A stretch of DNA of 64,000 bases from Candidatus Sumerlaeaceae bacterium (lineage in GTDB: Bacteria; Sumerlaeota; Sumerlaeia; Sumerlaeales; Sumerlaeaceae): positions 1 through 64,000 of the forward strand of contig JAIBAT010000053.1 in assembly GCA_019695055.1 (NCBI GenBank), in the 5' to 3' direction. The notes under the pieces were generated by a model, which saw nothing but the letters and a program-made list of their open reading frames with translations, had not been told where the DNA came from and ran no database searches. This document shows, one piece after another, positions 1 through 7,728 of this stretch (the first letter of the stretch is position 1; every line of letters begins with the position of its first letter). The position numbers and the translations under genes were made by a program.

Positions 1-1729
1 TCTGGTAGACGGTAACCCAGGCGGAATCCACGGCAAAGAAATCGTTGTCGTGCATTTTGACCCCGATAAAGTATGGCGCGACTGCCCCGGCGGTGGTGTG
101 GGCTGTGGTGAGACTGTCCTCGAACAGGGTACCAACGTTTTCGTCGATGTGCTCAAAGAGTTTGAGATCGTAGTGCTCGGGTTTGAGGTACAGGCCGTTT
201 CTTGTTGTTCCGACGTTCACAATGGTGCCGTGAATCAGGTTCATCCTGGAACCAAGTTGCTTGAAGACGGCATCGACGTTGGCCTGAATTCCGGCAGTGC
301 AGAGGGCCGCCGAGCAGTAGGGGGCATACCCGAGGAGCGAGGTGAGCTTCTGGTACCCTCCGGCCTGGGAAGTGGGGAGCCCCGTGACAAGGTCAAGTCC
401 GTGCGTCTCGTAGTTTGTGACGAGTGCCTGCTGCTGGGTTGCCGTCATGGAGGTCATTCCCGTCCAGTCGTAGTTCTGGTAATAGGGCTTGGGTGGGCGG
501 ATGTGGTAGGACACGGCGCAGACAGGCGAAGTCTTTAGACGGTTCAGCAGCGCCGGATAGCTGGTTTGATAAATATCCGTCATCGTGGAATCGAGAAAGA
601 CATCCACGGGGACGTTGCACCCCTCGTGGACCGTGAGGATGCGGTCCAGCGTGGCGGCGCTCTTTTCGGGGTAAGAGAAACCCTGGACATTGATGGAGAA
701 GGTGACCCGGTCCGTGACGGTGACGGCCGGCTGGTAGGCGACAGGGGCGCCGTCCCGAAGGGTTTTCCAGATTGTGCGGGCCTCGTCGTGCCGGATGAAC
801 TGGAGCTTGCCCGCGGTGCGCAGGGCCACGAGGGAATCCAGGAGGGGTACGATCGTGCTGGCCACAAACACCGAGGAGGTCATGTCGCTTTGGTTGAAGA
901 CCTTGCCCGCGGTCCACATCTTGCCGTAGGGAAGCTGGCCGGATTCCACAAGGTTGATCAGGGCCTGCACATCGGCGGGCTCGCCGGACCATTCGCCAAA
1001 GGCATCGATGGTTCCCGCGTTGGAATGGCCGAAGTAGTTTGTTGCGGATTGGGGAGTCCAAATGCCCGAAACCACGGGATCGTTGACGTGGTTGCTGGTG
1101 CCGCCGCCCATCAGGAGATTCGGGGAGTAGACATAGGCTCCGGGATACTTTTGGGACGGCAGTCCGCCAATGAATTTCGGCCAGTTCTGGTAGAGCGGGT
1201 CGGTCGTCGGGTAGATATGGCCACCAACGGTTTTCGACGGAGTTACACCGCACTGGGTGATCAGGTAGGCCACGTCGGCGAAATTGTAACCGTCGTTCTC
1301 GTGGGAGTGGGCATCGATCTCCACCCCAAGATTCTCGTGGAGGTATCTCACGACATTCTTGCCGCCGGTAACCGTCAGGAGTGCCGGGTCGGGGGTGGTG
1401 ATCTCGTACTTTATGCATCCAAGGAGGAAGTTGTAGTCGCTCTGCCAGTTCCAGGGGATGGAGCGCGATGTCATCTGGTCGGCAAACCCGAGGATGGCAT
1501 TGCGAAACGTGACGTAGCCGATCTTGCTGGCGACAAAATCCGGTGTTCCGGGGTGGTGCTTGTCCTCACAATGGGTGGCCACTGCAAAGTAAACAATGGG
1601 CAGGGTGGGAGATGTCCACGCGCTGCAATCGGCGACTGCGGAGCGATCCGGCCAAAGCACCATCAGGGCCAACAAAAGTCCCGTGAACTTCCTGCGTGCG
1701 AAGATAAAACAACTCCAATGGACGGTCAT
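1..1729 (-). CDS. Secreted protein with polysaccharide-deacetylase-like regions, 3' end outside the window
   Basis: An uninterrupted minus-strand frame runs from ATG at 1729 to the left edge (576 codons, no stop), so the C-terminus is missing. The N-terminus has a basic stretch (FARRKF), a hydrophobic run (GLLLALMVLW) and a plausible signal-peptidase site near SAVA-D. Residues around 130-145 read EIDAHSHEND, like the metal-binding His motif of carbohydrate esterase 4 / polysaccharide deacetylases. A second block (VTFSIN, then VPVDVFLDSTM) resembles the start of another such barrel. Several other frames here are open only because of base composition; this one has coherent protein composition and a signal peptide. 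The family call is tentative: catalytic residues are not all identifiable, and a related glycoside-hydrolase-like barrel is possible. That the protein is secreted is better supported than its function. Confidence 0.6.
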   Translation of the reverse strand, partial: MTVHWSCFIFARRKFTGLLLALMVLWPDRSAVADCSAWTSPTLPIVYFAVATHCEDKHHPGTPDFVASKIGYVTFRNAILGFADQMTSRSIPWNWQSDYNFLLGCIKYEITTPDPALLTVTGGKNVVRYLHENLGVEIDAHSHENDGYNFADVAYLITQCGVTPSKTVGGHIYPTTDPLYQNWPKFIGGLPSQKYPGAYVYSPNLLMGGGTSNHVNDPVVSGIWTPQSATNYFGHSNAGTIDAFGEWSGEPADVQALINLVESGQLPYGKMWTAGKVFNQSDMTSSVFVASTIVPLLDSLVALRTAGKLQFIRHDEARTIWKTLRDGAPVAYQPAVTVTDRVTFSINVQGFSYPEKSAATLDRILTVHEGCNVPVDVFLDSTMTDIYQTSYPALLNRLKTSPVCAVSYHIRPPKPYYQNYDWTGMTSMTATQQQALVTNYETHGLDLVTGLPTSQAGGYQKLTSLLGYAPYCSAALCTAGIQANVDAVFKQLGSRMNLIHGTIVNVGTTRNGLYLKPEHYDLKLFEHIDENVGTLFEDSLTTAHTTAGAVAPYFIGVKMHDNDFFAVDSAWVTVYQ

Positions 1730-2116
1730 TACTCCACCTCAACGGCGTTTGATTCTTAACGCGATTTCGCGGTGAAATGGATTTTACCCGTCAGGAGCGC
1801 CACCATCACCCGTGGGACTATGGCAAATTTTCCGCCACAGGAAGGCCGAGTTCCGAAGGCATTATCGCATGGATCACAACTCGTTTGTTTTCAGTTCTTC
1901 GCCGGGGCAATAGGCTGGGATATTTCGGCGCCTGAATTGGTTCGAAAAGTGTCAGAGGGAGAATTCCGGCTGTACGATTACGAACGTTACGCCGGGGGTC
2001 TCGTGGCAAATTGGAGCCGAATCCCGAGGGAGGCAGTTTGGGCGCGTTTTTTTCGTTGAACCCGGAACGACGCCACCCGCGACTTGGGTCAGCAACTTTA
2101 CAGGAACGGACTTTCG
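1730..2116. other. Divergent intergenic region, nothing firm
   Basis: This 387-base spacer separates the divergent deacetylase-like gene and the oxidoreductase gene, so it should hold promoters for both. I see no strong -35/-10 pair, stem-loop or RNA gene. A 95-codon open frame (1772-2059, plus) lacks a ribosome-binding site and a recognisable protein character, and I do not call it. Confidence 0.4.
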
Positions 2117-2968
2117 ATGAAAATTGGTTTTATTGATCACCACTTGAACAACTATCACGCGGACACGTTTTTGCGGATTTTGACGAAGGAACTGGAGCAA
2201 AAAGCAACGGTGGTCGCGGCGTATGAATCGAACCCCGTGGGGGACGACTGGTGCGCAAAGAATGGCGTGGCGCGGGTGCAATCGGCGGCGGAGGTTGTGG
2301 CGGCGAGCGATGCGGTCATTGTGCTGGCGCCGGACAATGTGGAGGCTCACCTGACGCTGGGACGAGTGGCGCTGGAATCGGGTAAGCCGTGCTTCGTGGA
2401 CAAGAACCTGTCGTCGTCGCTGGAGGACGCGCGGAAGATTGTGGAAATTGCGGCGGCGCACAAGACGCCGCTCATGAGTTCGTCGTCGCTGCGGTTTTCG
2501 GTGGAGCTTGAGGAGCTGATGGGGCGCATTGGCAATGCGCCGATTGAAACGATTTTCTCCCGCGGGTTTGGACGCTGGCATGGGTACGGCGTCCATACGA
2601 TTGCGCCGGCCTTGCGGCTGATCGGGGGGAACGTGAGCCGGCTTTGCGACACGGGCACGGCCGGAGCGAGCGTGGTGACCATTGAAGACGCAGCGGGACG
2701 GCGCGCGCTGATCGAGGTGCGCGAGGCGGATAACCAGCAGGAGGCGAGCCCGTGGCAGATTGGTGCGTTGGCCGCGGGACGATACGAGACGGCGACGATT
2801 ACGAAGTTTGCGGAGTTCTACAAGAACCTAATGGCGCAGGTGACAGCATTCTTTGCGACGGGCAAGTCGCCGATTTCGGTGGAGGAGCAACTGGCCACGG
2901 TGGCCATCGAGACGGCGGCGGATGAATCCCGGGCGGCGGGCGGGAAATGGGTGGACATCCGGCTGTAG
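2117..2968 (+). CDS. Gfo/Idh/MocA-family NAD(P)-binding oxidoreductase, short form
   Basis: A 283-residue protein. An N-terminal beta strand (KIGFID) and helix are followed by SDAVIVLAPDN and GKPCFVDKNLSSS, the Rossmann-fold landmarks of the Gfo/Idh/MocA family, which oxidises or reduces sugars and cyclitols with NAD(P). The usual EKP motif after the Rossmann fold is replaced by FVDKN, keeping the lysine. The family usually has 330-370 residues, so the C-terminal beta-sheet domain is reduced. ATG 2117 is preferred over an in-frame start at 2084 because AGGAACGGA lies just upstream and the Rossmann strand begins immediately. The gene sits 42 bases before the M42 peptidase on the same strand and is probably cotranscribed. 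The substrate cannot be read from the sequence. Confidence 0.75.
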   Translation: MKIGFIDHHLNNYHADTFLRILTKELEQKATVVAAYESNPVGDDWCAKNGVARVQSAAEVVAASDAVIVLAPDNVEAHLTLGRVALESGKPCFVDKNLSSSLEDARKIVEIAAAHKTPLMSSSSLRFSVELEELMGRIGNAPIETIFSRGFGRWHGYGVHTIAPALRLIGGNVSRLCDTGTAGASVVTIEDAAGRRALIEVREADNQQEASPWQIGALAAGRYETATITKFAEFYKNLMAQVTAFFATGKSPISVEEQLATVAIETAADESRAAGGKWVDIRL

Positions 2969-3010
2969 GCAGCCGAATCAACGGGATAATAGCCACAGGA
3001 GACTGATGCC

Positions 3011-4075
3011 ATGAAAGACGCCGCCATTTTGCTGGAGGAGCTGTGCAACGCGCACGGCGTGAGCGGGTACGAGGACGAGGTGCGCGCGATTGTGGAGCGG
3101 CACGTGCGGCCGCTGGCGGATGAGGTTCAGGTGGATCCGCTGGGGAACCTTATCGCGTGGCGACGGAGTGCCACGCCAAATGCGCCGACGCTGATGATTG
3201 ACGCGCACCTGGACGAAATCGGGATGGTGGTCAGCTATGTGGAGGCCTCGGGCTTCCTGCGGTTTGCACTTGTGGGCGGCTGGGATGAGCGGGTGCTGCC
3301 GGCGCACGCGGTGACGATTCGCACGCGCGAGGCGAAGAGGATTCGCGGGGTCATCGGCGTGGCGCCACCGCACATCCAGAAGGATGGCGAGCGGGGCAAA
3401 CCCTATGCTGCGGAGGCGCTGTTCATTGATGTGGGTGCGCGAAACCGCGACGAGGTGGCGGCGCTGGGCGTGCGGGTGGGCGACAGCGCGGTACCGGATT
3501 ATCCCTTTGCGCGGCTGGCGGGGGACGCTGTGGTGGGGAAGGCCCTCGACAATCGCGCGGGGTGCGCGGCGCTGATTGAGATTCTGCGGTACCTGGCGGG
3601 CACGGGTCCGCTGCCGGTGAATGTGGCGACGGTGTTCAGTACATTTGAGGAAACAGGCGCCCGCGGGGCGAAGGTGGCGGCGCACACGGTCAGTCCGCAG
3701 ATTGCGCTGGTGCTGGAGGGAACCGTGGCCGGGGACTTCCCCGGAGTGCCGGAGGGCCGCAGCCCAAGTACACAGGGGCGGGGGCCGGCCATCACCTTGA
3801 TGGACAAGACGACGCATTGCGCGCCGAAGGTGGTGCGGTTTCTGGAGGAGCTGGCGCTCCGAGACGGGATCCCGCATCAGTTTAAGACTCCGATTTCCGG
3901 AGGCACAGACGCGGCGCGGATTCACATTTCCCGGGGAGGGGTGCTGACGGGGGTGATTTCGGTGCCGTGCCGTTACATCCATTCGCCCCACGCCACGCTA
4001 CGATTGAGTGATTTTGAGAACACGGTGCTGCTGGGTGCGGCCTTTGCGCGCGAATGCCATCAACTGGAATTCTGA
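3011..4075 (+). CDS. M42 family metallo-aminopeptidase
   Basis: A 354-residue cytoplasmic dinuclear-metal aminopeptidase of the M42 family (FrvX/YsdC/TET-like, often misnamed endoglucanase). Visible metal and catalytic landmarks are IDAHLDEIGM near residue 60 (first His and Asp), KALDNRAGC near 180 (bridging Asp), FSTFEETGARGA near 215 (catalytic Glu pair), LEGT near 235 and YIHSPHATL near 325 (last His). GGTDAARIHISRGG is the typical strand before it. Length is normal for the family. AGGAGA at about 2998 precedes the ATG by about 8 bases. It follows the Gfo/Idh/MocA gene by 42 bases, suggesting a two-gene unit, though no common pathway is evident. M42 enzymes typically form self-compartmentalised dodecamers that trim peptides; the exact specificity is unknown. 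Confidence 0.92.
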   Translation: MKDAAILLEELCNAHGVSGYEDEVRAIVERHVRPLADEVQVDPLGNLIAWRRSATPNAPTLMIDAHLDEIGMVVSYVEASGFLRFALVGGWDERVLPAHAVTIRTREAKRIRGVIGVAPPHIQKDGERGKPYAAEALFIDVGARNRDEVAALGVRVGDSAVPDYPFARLAGDAVVGKALDNRAGCAALIEILRYLAGTGPLPVNVATVFSTFEETGARGAKVAAHTVSPQIALVLEGTVAGDFPGVPEGRSPSTQGRGPAITLMDKTTHCAPKVVRFLEELALRDGIPHQFKTPISGGTDAARIHISRGGVLTGVISVPCRYIHSPHATLRLSDFENTVLLGAAFARECHQLEF

Positions 4076-4113
4076 ATTCTCAATTCTAAATTCTGAATTT
4101 GAGGCACTGAGCG
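4076..4113. repeat. Short imperfect AATTCT-type tandem repeat
   Basis: Immediately after the M42 stop the sequence repeats an 8-9 base unit (aattctgaattctcaattct, then aaattctgaattt). It is AT-rich in an otherwise GC-rich neighbourhood. It could be a slippage product or a remnant element. No hairpin terminator is evident. Confidence 0.45.
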
Positions 4114-4283
4114 GGCGGATTGTCTGGTTATGGATGGGATTTGCGGGGTGTGGCCTGGGGGGGGTCCGGGGACCTTCGGGGGACAAGCAGGTCGTGGGAG
4201 GTAATGTCTTAGAATTCGGTTGGGGAGCGCCGTTTTTTCGTGTCATTCCGATATTCCGCCTGCCTGATGGGTCCCCGTAAACC

Positions 4284-5699
4284 ATGAGCACTGCCGCCAG
4301 CCAGAACGTTCCGCGTCCGCGCGCCACCATTGTGGTGGTGGACGACGAGGAGAACATGGGGAAGATCCTGACCAAGATTCTTGGGAATGAGGGCTTCCAT
4401 GTGACGGCGTTCCACCGGCCGGCGGAGGCCATGGCGCACATCACGAAACACCCGCCGGACCTGGTATTGACGGACATGAAGATGCCCGACCACACGGGCA
4501 TGGATGTGTTGAAAGCTGCGAAGGGGGCGAACCCGCATACGGGGGTGGTGGTCATGACAGCCTATGGCACCATCGAAGGCGGCGTGGAGGCGATGCGCGA
4601 GGGGGCCTACGACTATGTGACCAAGCCGTTCAAGACGGACGAACTGGTGATGACGCTGGTGAAGGCTTTGGAGCGGTCTCATATGGGGCGGGAGAACGAA
4701 TCCCTGGCGGAGACCCTGCGTCGGACGTCCGACGCCCCCCCCATTGTCGGCGAAAGTACGGCGATGAAAGCGGTGGCGGCCATGGTGGCGAAGATCGCCC
4801 CGACGGACGCCGCCGTGCTGATCCGCGGCGAGAGCGGGACCGGGAAGGAACTAGTGGCCAAGGCCATCCACAAGGCCAGCCCGCGGGCGGGAAAGCGATT
4901 CGTGGCTATCAATTGCGCGTCGATCCCCGAGACGCTGTTGGAAAGCGAGCTGTTCGGCCACGAACGGGGTTCCTTTACGGGCGCCGACCGGCAGAAGCTG
5001 GGGCTGGTGGAGCTGGCCCACGAGGGGACGCTGTTCCTGGACGAGATTGGCGACCTGCCGCTGAGCCTGCAGGCGAAGCTGTTGCGGGTGCTGCAGGAGC
5101 GGGAAATCCAGCGGGTGGGCGGGGTACAGACGATCCCGGTGGACATACGGCTGCTGGCGGCAACGCACCGCGACCTGCGTGCGGCGATGGAGGCGCGACA
5201 GTTTCGGCCGGATCTCTTCTTCCGGCTCGATGTGATTTCCGTGGCCCTGCCGCCGCTGAGGGAGCGGACGGGGGACGTCCCGCTGCTGGCGAGTTTTTTC
5301 CTGGATCAGGCCACGCGGCGCATGCGCAAGCCGGCCATGACCATCGCGCCGGAGGCCATGGCGGCGCTGGAGAAATATGGCTACCCGGGAAACGTGCGCG
5401 AGTTGGAGAACATCATCGAGCGGATGGCGGTGCTATGCGACGGGGCGGAAATCACCCTGGCGGACATCCCTGGCGATATCCGGGTCAAGAGCGGCGTCAA
5501 GTTCCCCGCCGTGGGCAGCCAGGGCGCCGAGTACAAAGGTGCCAAGGACAAGTTCGAGCGGGAGTACTTCCTGCGCCTGCTGGACGCGGCGAAGGGGAAC
5601 ATCAGCGAAGCGGCACGGATGAGCGGGGTGTCGCGGAGGCATTTGCATGAGAAGCTGGTGAAATTGGGGTTACGGGCGGATCGGGAGTCCAGCCTCTAG
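4284..5699 (+). CDS. Sigma-54-dependent response regulator (NtrC family)
   Basis: A 471-residue transcription activator with the classic three-part layout. Receiver domain (about 14-130): acidic pair D20-D21, phospho-acceptor D64 in LVLTDMKMPDHTG, T92 and K114 in YVTKPFK. AAA+ domain (about 152-390): Walker A GESGTGKE at 182-189, the sigma-54 contact loop GSFTGA at 229-234, Walker B TLFLDEIGD near 250, and the arginine-finger region RPDLFFRLDVI. The C-terminal Fis-type helix-turn-helix (about 435-465) includes NISEAARMSGVSRRHLHEKL. It should be phosphorylated by a histidine kinase and remodel RNA polymerase carrying RpoN. No histidine kinase is adjacent, so it is an orphan regulator here. ATG 4284 gives a complete receiver domain. 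Targets are unknown. Confidence 0.95.
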   Translation: MSTAASQNVPRPRATIVVVDDEENMGKILTKILGNEGFHVTAFHRPAEAMAHITKHPPDLVLTDMKMPDHTGMDVLKAAKGANPHTGVVVMTAYGTIEGGVEAMREGAYDYVTKPFKTDELVMTLVKALERSHMGRENESLAETLRRTSDAPPIVGESTAMKAVAAMVAKIAPTDAAVLIRGESGTGKELVAKAIHKASPRAGKRFVAINCASIPETLLESELFGHERGSFTGADRQKLGLVELAHEGTLFLDEIGDLPLSLQAKLLRVLQEREIQRVGGVQTIPVDIRLLAATHRDLRAAMEARQFRPDLFFRLDVISVALPPLRERTGDVPLLASFFLDQATRRMRKPAMTIAPEAMAALEKYGYPGNVRELENIIERMAVLCDGAEITLADIPGDIRVKSGVKFPAVGSQGAEYKGAKDKFEREYFLRLLDAAKGNISEAARMSGVSRRHLHEKLVKLGLRADRESSL

Positions 5700-6426
5700 C
5701 CCCCCATTCCCCCACCAACACCTCCGCCACCCGCTTCATAAACCGCCCCCCAGCGAGTTTTGACCATAATGTATATACGGTCCATAAGTAGACAAAATGC
5801 CTACCAAAGGTAGACCGTAAGCCGAACACCAGCCCACCCTCAGTATCAACGCACAAGGAAGAATCCGTAAGGTTGAAAATCGACTGGGGATCCATCCCCA
5901 AATTGCCACAATCTGGCGAGGCAGCCGAAAGAGCTGCATGGTAGAATTTCGGTTGGAAACTGGTAAAATCGGGTTTCCGGTCCGACCAAGAATCGGATAT
6001 TGGGTGTCCCACATTACTAAATACACTTCGCGGTAATTCTGAGCAACACATTTGAACAATGAAGCTTATACACCATCGCACATGTCTGCAAGAAAATGCC
6101 AAAAGGCGCACCGCACCTCTGGCAGGTGAACGATTAGACGCTTTAACGAAATCAAGAGTAACGCAACGATAGTAGGACTGAACATAGCCTTGAACACTTG
6201 AACGTCGCGCTTGGGGGATGCCAATCATCTTTGCAATTCGCAAACAACGCGGGTCGAGAAAATGCAAAATGCACAATCCGTCGGGAATGGAACTCTTTAA
6301 AAAGATTGCATTATTCTGGAAATTCGCGCATTTTTTTCTTGCAGTTGGGCATTCGCATTGTCGCTATGCCAAAACACTTTTAGCCTTAACTAACGGTTCC
6401 CCCTTAATTCCATATGGAGGCATTCT
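5700..6426. other. AT-richer intergenic region without a convincing gene
   Basis: This 727-base spacer is noticeably poorer in G+C than the flanking regulator gene; for example, line 6301-6360 is 38% G+C by count. A minus-strand open frame (5602-6276) overlaps the regulator antisense and has no recognisable protein character or ribosome-binding site. I see no tRNA, CRISPR or clear terminal inverted repeat. It may be the edge of the acquired segment that continues to about 7580. Confidence 0.4.
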
Positions 6427-7374
6427 ATGGCAAGAGTTAGCAATGGGCATTACTTATCTGGGATTATCATTTTTTTTCTCATATTTTTAACTGCTCCTTC
6501 TAGGCTGTCAGCACAGTACAAGGGACCCAAAGGAAAAGGTGTCTGGATCACAAATGTTGAGGATGCAATTCACGCTATTAATGATTATGCCGTCCGGCCG
6601 GGCCTCCCCATGACAACCGTGGAGGAATTGGCAACTTACCTCAATGAAAAGGGAATCACGTGGGTTGGTGTCAAATGCTCGGGCGGAGATGAAAAACGCC
6701 CACAATTTAATCAGAATTTAGTCAAAGCTTTTGCAGACAGCGGCATTTCCACCTATGGTTGGCATCTGTTTACTGGGGATAAGGATGCAAAAAAAAATTA
6801 CCCCGGCTCGCCGCCCGAATACCAAGCGGCGTTAGCGGCCAAGCAAATAAACGACGCCAGCGCCGCCGGCTTAATTGTCGCGCCTTATTACTCTGTGTAT
6901 TTTAGCGCCAATAAACAATATCCAGGCAGCGAACAAAAATACGCTGAACGATTTCTAGACGAGTTGAGGCGAATTGGATACTCTGGAGAATTGGGGTTTT
7001 CCGCCATCATTAGCCAAAGCGACGACATATTTGATCCATGGAATTATGGAACTCCGCCTGTGCCCAGCCACCGATTCAATTTTTGCTTTTTAAAGAAAGT
7101 GAATACAGACTTTGTCTGCCCGCGTTTCTTTTGGACCAAACGCGACAATCAAATGACTCACTACAACGAGGTTTCGAACAAGCATGACAACCTCTGGAAG
7201 CAACTGGGATCAAGACTTGTGCCACTCGGTCAGGCAAATTACGATGTGGCGGGGAAGGGTAACTATATTGAAAGTTTTGAGAACAAAGCCAAGGCAATCT
7301 CCCAAGTCAAGGGTTGGGCGTTGTGGGATTTGGACCATTTTCAATCGGAAGACTTTGCAAATTACTTGAAATGA
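6427..7374 (+). CDS. Secreted TIM-barrel-like protein, possibly glycoside-hydrolase-like (GH25-like)
   Basis: A 315-residue protein with a signal peptide: hydrophobic GIIIFFLIFLTAPS, then a cleavage region near LSAQ at about residue 30. The mature part alternates strands and helices in a TIM-barrel-like way: KGVWITNV at the start, GITWVGVKCSGGDEK, GISTYGWHLFTGD, GLIVAPYYSVYF, ELGFSAIISQ and a final KGWALWDLDHF. The layout recalls GH25-like or DUF1906-like barrels, but I cannot identify the catalytic acidic pair with confidence. GGAGG at 6415-6419 is well spaced from ATG 6427. Base composition is lower in G+C than the genes on both sides, suggesting transfer. A small lipoprotein gene follows after 77 bases. 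The function is unproven; extracellular location is the firmest statement. Confidence 0.7.
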   Translation: MARVSNGHYLSGIIIFFLIFLTAPSRLSAQYKGPKGKGVWITNVEDAIHAINDYAVRPGLPMTTVEELATYLNEKGITWVGVKCSGGDEKRPQFNQNLVKAFADSGISTYGWHLFTGDKDAKKNYPGSPPEYQAALAAKQINDASAAGLIVAPYYSVYFSANKQYPGSEQKYAERFLDELRRIGYSGELGFSAIISQSDDIFDPWNYGTPPVPSHRFNFCFLKKVNTDFVCPRFFWTKRDNQMTHYNEVSNKHDNLWKQLGSRLVPLGQANYDVAGKGNYIESFENKAKAISQVKGWALWDLDHFQSEDFANYLK

Positions 7375-7451
7375 CATTGCGATTTGCCCCCCTGCCTACT
7401 TGAAGTGTAAGAGAGTTGTAATTGCACCAAATTATACCGCAGGAGACACGA

Positions 7452-7580
7452 ATGTTTAAATATCTTTTCATGATTGCAATTATGGGATTTCTGCTCACAA
7501 TGGCCGGGTGCTCCAGTATATCCACTGCAAAAGGAATAAGTCCCTACTGTTACCCCCCACAAAGTAGCTGCGTCCCCTAG
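7452..7580 (+). CDS. Small lipoprotein, 42 residues
   Basis: ATG 7452 opens 42 codons ending at TAG 7578-7580, preceded by a good ribosome-binding site (AGGAG at 7441-7445). The product begins MFKYLFMIAIMGFLL and reaches a lipobox, LTMAGC, with Cys at residue 20. The mature lipoprotein would have only 23 residues, with two further cysteines in a Pro/Ser-rich tail (SPYCYPPQSSCVP). The layout resembles entericidin-type or other mini-lipoproteins, but there is no sequence match I can claim. It follows the secreted barrel protein on the same strand and shares its low G+C, so the two may be cotranscribed. Confidence 0.6.
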   Translation: MFKYLFMIAIMGFLLTMAGCSSISTAKGISPYCYPPQSSCVP

Positions 7581-7728
7581 GATCTATCCCCTTTACCAGT
7601 GGATTGAGTGTGGTGCCCAGGTGCGTGAACTCTGCCCATTGCCCCTTCAAGGCCATTGACTCCAGTAGGGTTATGTTCCTTGATTGGAAGCTGAATAGTC
7701 TCATAATTCTGACAGCGTGATCAGTGAT

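Noticed and set aside
566-1759. Long plus-strand open frame of 397 codons
   Set aside because: It is antisense to the secreted edge gene, has no signal or domain, and its composition follows from high G+C in the third codon position of the opposite strand.
1772-2059. 95-codon frame in the spacer
   Set aside because: No ribosome-binding site and no recognisable protein character; it lies where promoters are expected.
5602-6276. 224-codon minus-strand frame, with a weak MGMT-like stretch (IAKMIGIPQARRSSV)
   Set aside because: It runs antisense into the end of the sigma-54 activator, has no ribosome-binding site, and the resemblance is too short to support a pseudogene call.
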